Source: Arcticibacterium sp047623945 (GTDB taxonomy: Bacteria; Bacteroidota; Bacteroidia; Cytophagales; Spirosomataceae). Taken from it: a stretch of DNA of 64,000 nucleotides. The stretch covers positions 1 through 64,000 of the forward strand of contig JBLHOT010000006.1 of NCBI GenBank assembly GCA_047623945.1, read 5' to 3'. Positions 60,296 through 64,000 of this stretch are shown here, piece by piece. A model generated the notes under the pieces. That model worked only from the letters and a program-made list of their open reading frames with translations, was not told the origin of the DNA and made no database searches. Position 1 is the stretch's first letter; every line of letters starts with the position of its first letter. The translations under genes were made by a program, and so were the position numbers.

Positions 60296-61606
60296 TTGAC
60301 ATTCAAAGAACTACAATTAGACGACAGATTATTGGAAGGCCTAGACGCCATTGGCTTTGATAAAGCCACACCAATACAAGAATTTGCTATACCCAAAATT
60401 ATAGAGAATAAGGATTTAATAGCCTGTGCTCAGACGGGTACTGGAAAAACCGGAGCTTTTATTTTACCTGTACTGCATAAGATAGCTCAGATGCCGGAGG
60501 AAGAAAGGCATTTAAACACGTTAGTTATTACGCCTACTCGCGAATTAGCCATTCAGATAGATCAACAGGTGGAAGGCCTATCCTATTTTACAGGAGTAAG
60601 TTCTATTCCTGTTTACGGTGGTGGAGATGGAGATACTTTTGTGACTCAAAAAAGAGCTTTAGAAGCAGGGGCAGATATAGTTATAGCGACGCCTGGAAGG
60701 CTAATAGCCCTAATGAATTCTGATAAAGTGGACTTTTCTAAGCTCCAACATCTGATTTTAGATGAGGCAGATCGTATGTTAGATATGGGATTTTTAGGAG
60801 ATATTCTTCGTATAACTTCTTATTTACCAGAGAACAGACAAACTCTTTTGTTTTCGGCCACTATGCCGCCTCAGATAAGGCAGCTTGCCAATAAGATTCT
60901 TAAAAACCCAGAGCAGATTAATATTGCGATCTCAACACCTGCAGAAGGGATTAATCAGCAAGCCTATGTGGTTTATGATACACAGAAGCTTCCATTACTT
61001 ACAGCTATTTTAAAGGATGAGTCCTTTAAAAGCATCATTGTTTTTTCTTCCTCTAAGGAGAATGTAAAGAATATAGAACGAGAACTTAACCGATACAAAC
61101 TCGGGGCTAAAGGTTTCAGTTCTGACTTGGACCAAACGGCTAGAGAAGACCTGATGAACATGTTTAAGGCAGGGAAAGTACGTGTCCTCATAGGGACTGA
61201 TATTATCTCAAGAGGAATAGATGTTACAGGGATAGACTTAGTCGTCAATTTTGACTGTCCTCCAGATCCGGAAGATTATATACATAGGATAGGTAGAACA
61301 GCACGAGCAGGAAGTGCAGGGACAGCTATTACCCTAATAAATCCAAGAGATCAACCTAAGTTTTTTAGGATTGAAAGTCTCATAGGTAAGGACGTACCTA
61401 AACTTGATATTCCTAAAGAATTAGGGGAAGGCCCAGCATATACTCCTGAGAAAAAACAAAGTGGTGGTGGTTATAAAGGAGGCAAGGGTGGTAAACCTTT
61501 CAATAAAAACCGCAGTGGAAGCGGCGGAGGTTATAAAGGAAAGTCAAATTATAAAGGTGGCGGATCTAGGCACTCTAATTCTGGAAATAATCAGCCTAAG
61601 GGCTAA
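60296..61606 (+). CDS. DEAD-box RNA helicase (RhlE-like) with Gly/Lys-rich tail
   Basis: A 436-residue ATP-dependent RNA helicase. Motifs in order: Q motif (ATPIQEFAIP), I AQTGTGKTGAF, Ia PTRELA, Ib TPGRL, II DEADRMLDMG, III SATMP, IV IIVFSSSKENV, V GTDIISRGID and VI HRIGRTARAG. The C-terminal 60 residues are a low-complexity GGGYKGGKGG-type tail that binds RNA non-specifically. It would help in ribosome assembly or RNA decay, often at low temperature in relatives. The start is TTG 60296, directly before the FKEL segment common to the group. The tail could vary in repeat number. Confidence 0.94.
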   Translation: MTFKELQLDDRLLEGLDAIGFDKATPIQEFAIPKIIENKDLIACAQTGTGKTGAFILPVLHKIAQMPEEERHLNTLVITPTRELAIQIDQQVEGLSYFTGVSSIPVYGGGDGDTFVTQKRALEAGADIVIATPGRLIALMNSDKVDFSKLQHLILDEADRMLDMGFLGDILRITSYLPENRQTLLFSATMPPQIRQLANKILKNPEQINIAISTPAEGINQQAYVVYDTQKLPLLTAILKDESFKSIIVFSSSKENVKNIERELNRYKLGAKGFSSDLDQTAREDLMNMFKAGKVRVLIGTDIISRGIDVTGIDLVVNFDCPPDPEDYIHRIGRTARAGSAGTAITLINPRDQPKFFRIESLIGKDVPKLDIPKELGEGPAYTPEKKQSGGGYKGGKGGKPFNKNRSGSGGGYKGKSNYKGGGSRHSNSGNNQPKG

Positions 61607-61624
61607 TATCTAGGTTTTGAATGG

Positions 61625-62731
61625 ATGCGAACTCTCTTAATACTAAGTATAGTTCAAGCGGCATTTTTGTCTGCATTACTTTTTTCAAAAAAGGATAAAA
61701 CGCTTAGCACAATGTGGTTAGCAGCGTGGCTGCTGCTCATGATGGTTAATCAGTTTTATTTTCTAGCCATTTACTTTTATCCGAAAGCTCTTCCACTAGA
61801 AGGGCTTTTGATGCTATCTGCCTTTCCCCTATTATCAGGGCCCGTTTTCTTCTTATATGTGGCCAGCCTGACAAAAGCAACCGTAAGGGTAAAGTGGCTC
61901 CACTTTATGCCATTTCTGATTTTCCCAGCCTTTATTATTTTAATCAAGTCAGACGTTACAATTGATAATGGATTTTTGATTAGCAAATCTGACTCCTATC
62001 AACCTTTCTATCATTACTACGGCTATTTATTTGCTGCTTTACCCTTGATATATATTTCATGGAGTTACAAATTGCTGGGTTCATACCGGAAAAGAATTCA
62101 TGATAAATTCTCTAATCTGGCCGAGATAAATCTTAGGTGGCTTAAGACTTGGCTTCAATCTGCCTTGATCTTCTTTGTCATTTCTTTCCCTTGTATTTAC
62201 TTCGCTACGAATCTGGAGCTGTTTGATAAGTCCATTTCTTTTAAGTTGATAGCTATTTTTAATACAGTGTATATTTTTATCGTTGGTTATTTTGGTTTCA
62301 AGCAGACCACTATTTTCTCTGATATCCAGATAGAAAAAGAGGCTATCAAGAAACCTGAAAAGTACACAAACTCTGGACTAACAGAAGAACTGGCTGATGT
62401 TTATAGAAGAAGATTAAAGGTCTTAATGGAGAAAGAAAGACTTTATTTAGAGGCGAATTTAAATGCAAAGTATTTGTCAATACGTATTGGTATATCTACA
62501 AATACACTCTCTCAATTATTAAATCAATACGAAGGCAAAACGTTCTATCAATACATCAATGATTTGCGAATTGAAGCCGTGATTGGCCTAATGAAGGATA
62601 GCTTAAATGACAATATTTCTATGGAAGGTTTGGCCTATGAATCTGGATTCAACTCACGGTCTACCTTTGTAAAGGCTTTTAAGTCTAAAATGGGTATAAG
62701 TCCATCAGAGTTCCGGGGAAGTTTGACTTAA
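61625..62731 (+). CDS. AraC-family regulator with N-terminal 7-helix membrane domain
   Basis: A 368-residue protein. About seven hydrophobic helices (residues 1-225) are followed by a C-terminal AraC DNA-binding domain (about 265-365) with two helix-turn-helix parts: LSIRIGISTNTLSQLLNQYEGKTFYQYINDLR and MEGLAYESGFNSRSTFVKAFKSKMGISPSEFR. This makes it a membrane-tethered transcription factor, a form common in Bacteroidota, that may sense a membrane or external signal. No ligand is known. It starts 18 bases after the helicase gene. The membrane protein that follows may be a target. Confidence 0.85.
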   Translation: MRTLLILSIVQAAFLSALLFSKKDKTLSTMWLAAWLLLMMVNQFYFLAIYFYPKALPLEGLLMLSAFPLLSGPVFFLYVASLTKATVRVKWLHFMPFLIFPAFIILIKSDVTIDNGFLISKSDSYQPFYHYYGYLFAALPLIYISWSYKLLGSYRKRIHDKFSNLAEINLRWLKTWLQSALIFFVISFPCIYFATNLELFDKSISFKLIAIFNTVYIFIVGYFGFKQTTIFSDIQIEKEAIKKPEKYTNSGLTEELADVYRRRLKVLMEKERLYLEANLNAKYLSIRIGISTNTLSQLLNQYEGKTFYQYINDLRIEAVIGLMKDSLNDNISMEGLAYESGFNSRSTFVKAFKSKMGISPSEFRGSLT

Positions 62732-62793
62732 CCTACCCGCTGATACAGTAGGCTTGTTGTTTTTTGGCTGATTTGAATTCAAAAAACAACATC

Positions 62794-63435
62794 ATGAGAG
62801 AAACATTACATCAATTTAACATCTATACACACATTCTTTTTGGAAGCCTGGCCATGCTGGTAGGCCTTTGGCCAATCTTTACACCCAAAGGAAAACGGAA
62901 GCATAAAAGAACAGGAAAGCTTTACCTTTTAATGGTCTGCGGTGTACTGGTTACCGCGTTATTTGGGGCCTTATTTTTTGACTTTAGGCCATTTCTTTTT
63001 CTATTGACCATCCTTGTTTTCTATACCTCTTTTGTGGGTTATAGAACTTTAAAGCTTAAGGAGAGAAAGCCAGAAGTCATAGATAGACTAGTTAATGTTT
63101 TAGGCTTTAGTACGGTAGGCTTTTATTTCTTCCTATTTGATATAGATGCCGCGGCAATGAGTAAGCCCGTTGTTTATTCTACAGCTTTTGTCTTATTGTT
63201 ACATGTGGTGTATGATTTTGGGAAGAATTTCTATAGCCAACAGTGGCTTAGGAGGACATGGCTAAATGATCACATCATTAGAATTATTTCATCCTTTGGC
63301 GGATTAATATGTGCATTTGCTGGAAATGTACTTGATGAATCATACCAACCGTATAGCCAGACTTTACCTTCAGTAGTTGGTTATGTATTAATCGCGTATT
63401 TTATTTTTAAGTTTAGAAATTACTTGAACCCTTAA
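62794..63435 (+). CDS. DUF2306-like membrane protein
   Basis: A protein of about 213 residues with six or seven hydrophobic helices. The N-terminal YTHILFGSLAMLVGLWPIF and the basic loop TPKGKRKHKRTGKLYLLMV resemble DUF2306-type four- to eight-helix membrane proteins. I use ATG 62794 (MRETLHQFN) as the start; the in-frame TTG ten codons earlier gives a polar extension. The function is unknown. It lies 62 bases after the membrane AraC regulator and may be its target. Convergent with the SDR at the right edge, overlapping by four bases. Confidence 0.6.
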   Translation: MRETLHQFNIYTHILFGSLAMLVGLWPIFTPKGKRKHKRTGKLYLLMVCGVLVTALFGALFFDFRPFLFLLTILVFYTSFVGYRTLKLKERKPEVIDRLVNVLGFSTVGFYFFLFDIDAAAMSKPVVYSTAFVLLLHVVYDFGKNFYSQQWLRRTWLNDHIIRIISSFGGLICAFAGNVLDESYQPYSQTLPSVVGYVLIAYFIFKFRNYLNP

Positions 63436-64000
63436 AAGCCCTTACTGTTCCCGCCATCTACAGGAAGAGACACAGAAGTAATGTAAGAAGAAGCATCCGA
63501 GGCTAAGAAAACTGCCGCGTTTCCTATGTCTTCTATCTTTCCCCAGCGATTCATGTGTATTTTATCAAAGGCTTTGTCTTTTCTGGCGGGGTCGGAGTTC
63601 ATGGCCGTGAGCATCATATTGGTTTCTATAAAACCTGGGGCAATGGCGTTTACGCGTACATTGTCCTTGCCAAACTCGGAGGAGAAGGCCATCACTAAGC
63701 CTTCCACTCCTGTTTTAGATGCAGTATAAGAAACTACTCTGTCGATGCCATAATAGGCTGCCATACTTGATATCATGATAATGGAGCCAGACTTACGAGT
63801 AGTCATGTTTTTTCCTACCTCTCTTGTCAATGCAAATACACCATAAAGGTTCGTTTGGATGATACGGTCAAACTCTTCATTAGTGACTTCTAATGCTGGC
63901 TTCTTTTGGTTTACACCTGCATTATTGACAAGTATATCTATCGGCCCAATGCTACTTTCTATCTTATCTACAAGTAATGGAAGGCTATCGAGGTCTGTAA
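63432..64000 (-). CDS. Short-chain dehydrogenase (FabG-like), 5' end beyond the window
   Basis: The frame stays open to base 64000, so the gene is cut by the right edge; the TTG at 63830 is not the start. Visible parts are DILVNNAGVNQKKPAL (from about 63885-63930), the catalytic Ser in IIMISSMAAYYG, YTASKTGVEG for Tyr-x-x-x-Lys, and the FabG-type NAIAPGFIETNM and DGGN end. The cofactor loop lies outside. It is likely a 3-oxoacyl or related reductase; the substrate cannot be told without the neighbours. Confidence 0.9.
   Translation of the reverse strand, partial: TDLDSLPLLVDKIESSIGPIDILVNNAGVNQKKPALEVTNEEFDRIIQTNLYGVFALTREVGKNMTTRKSGSIIMISSMAAYYGIDRVVSYTASKTGVEGLVMAFSSEFGKDNVRVNAIAPGFIETNMMLTAMNSDPARKDKAFDKIHMNRWGKIEDIGNAAVFLASDASSYITSVSLPVDGGNSKGF

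Noticed and set aside
61441..61606. Tandem DNA repeat at the end of the helicase gene
   Set aside because: The GGA/GGT-rich pattern codes the Gly/Lys tail common to RNA helicases and is not a separate repeat element.

Overview
The window looks like ordinary chromosome from a Bacteroidota bacterium, most likely Cytophagales or a relative; the genus cannot be fixed from the sequence. The evidence is base composition (AT-rich, roughly 40% G+C by eye), repeated TAnnTTTG -7 promoter boxes with a TTG/TTTG box about 19-20 bases upstream, weak ribosome-binding sites, several TTG starts, and families typical of the phylum (DUF5606, DUF6702, DUF349, a YpdA-type reductase, TonB-C/TPR proteins, SASA-type esterases). 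I see no prophage, integrase, transposase, CRISPR array or rRNA operon.

Layout. 1-3.2 kb: two amino-acid transporters, the first cut by the left edge. 3.3-13.0 kb: a DUF349 protein and a GT-C-like membrane protein, then a tight seven-gene run with its own -7 box: acyl carrier protein, two KAS III enzymes with intact triads, a NeuD-type acyltransferase, a family 2 glycosyltransferase, a Rieske oxygenase and an FAD oxidoreductase. This is the most unusual gene set here and looks like a pathway for an acyl-decorated surface glycan or lipid. 13-17.4 kb: lgt, argC, argD and a lone 2OG-Fe(II) oxygenase-like gene. 17.7-18 kb: tRNA-Gly and tRNA-Leu. 18-27.6 kb: hisIE, small membrane and lipoprotein genes, two processive-type glycosyltransferases, an S41 protease with a TonB/TPR partner, and an SDR-FAH-membrane-DUF2130 operon. 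27.76 kb: tRNA-His, followed by a secreted SASA esterase, fabI and an M19 dipeptidase.

32-39 kb: branched-chain amino acid genes ilvD-ilvB-ilvN-ilvC-ilvA. The whole ilvB-ilvN gap is filled by a four-helix-bundle (23S IVS-type) gene inside an imperfect inverted repeat. 39.1-42.7 kb: gene-poor, with a two-copy hairpin repeat, a clearly broken nucleotidyltransferase pseudogene, perfect palindromes and ypdA. 42.7-57.2 kb: rseP, a MarR regulator with a visible operator, a CtpA-type protease, nadA, a GH37 trehalase lipoprotein, an MlaE/MlaF-type ABC pair, a beta-CASP hydrolase and purH. 57.3-64 kb: a glycosylasparaginase, a second SASA esterase, a DEAD-box helicase, an AraC-type membrane regulator, a small membrane protein and an SDR cut by the right edge.

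Gene order is tight. Convergent neighbours meet within a few bases or overlap by four (19368/19369, 54207/54210, 63432/63435), and many co-directional pairs overlap or lie within 20 bases, so operon assignments by spacing are fairly safe. All functional names come from motif recognition by eye, not database searches.
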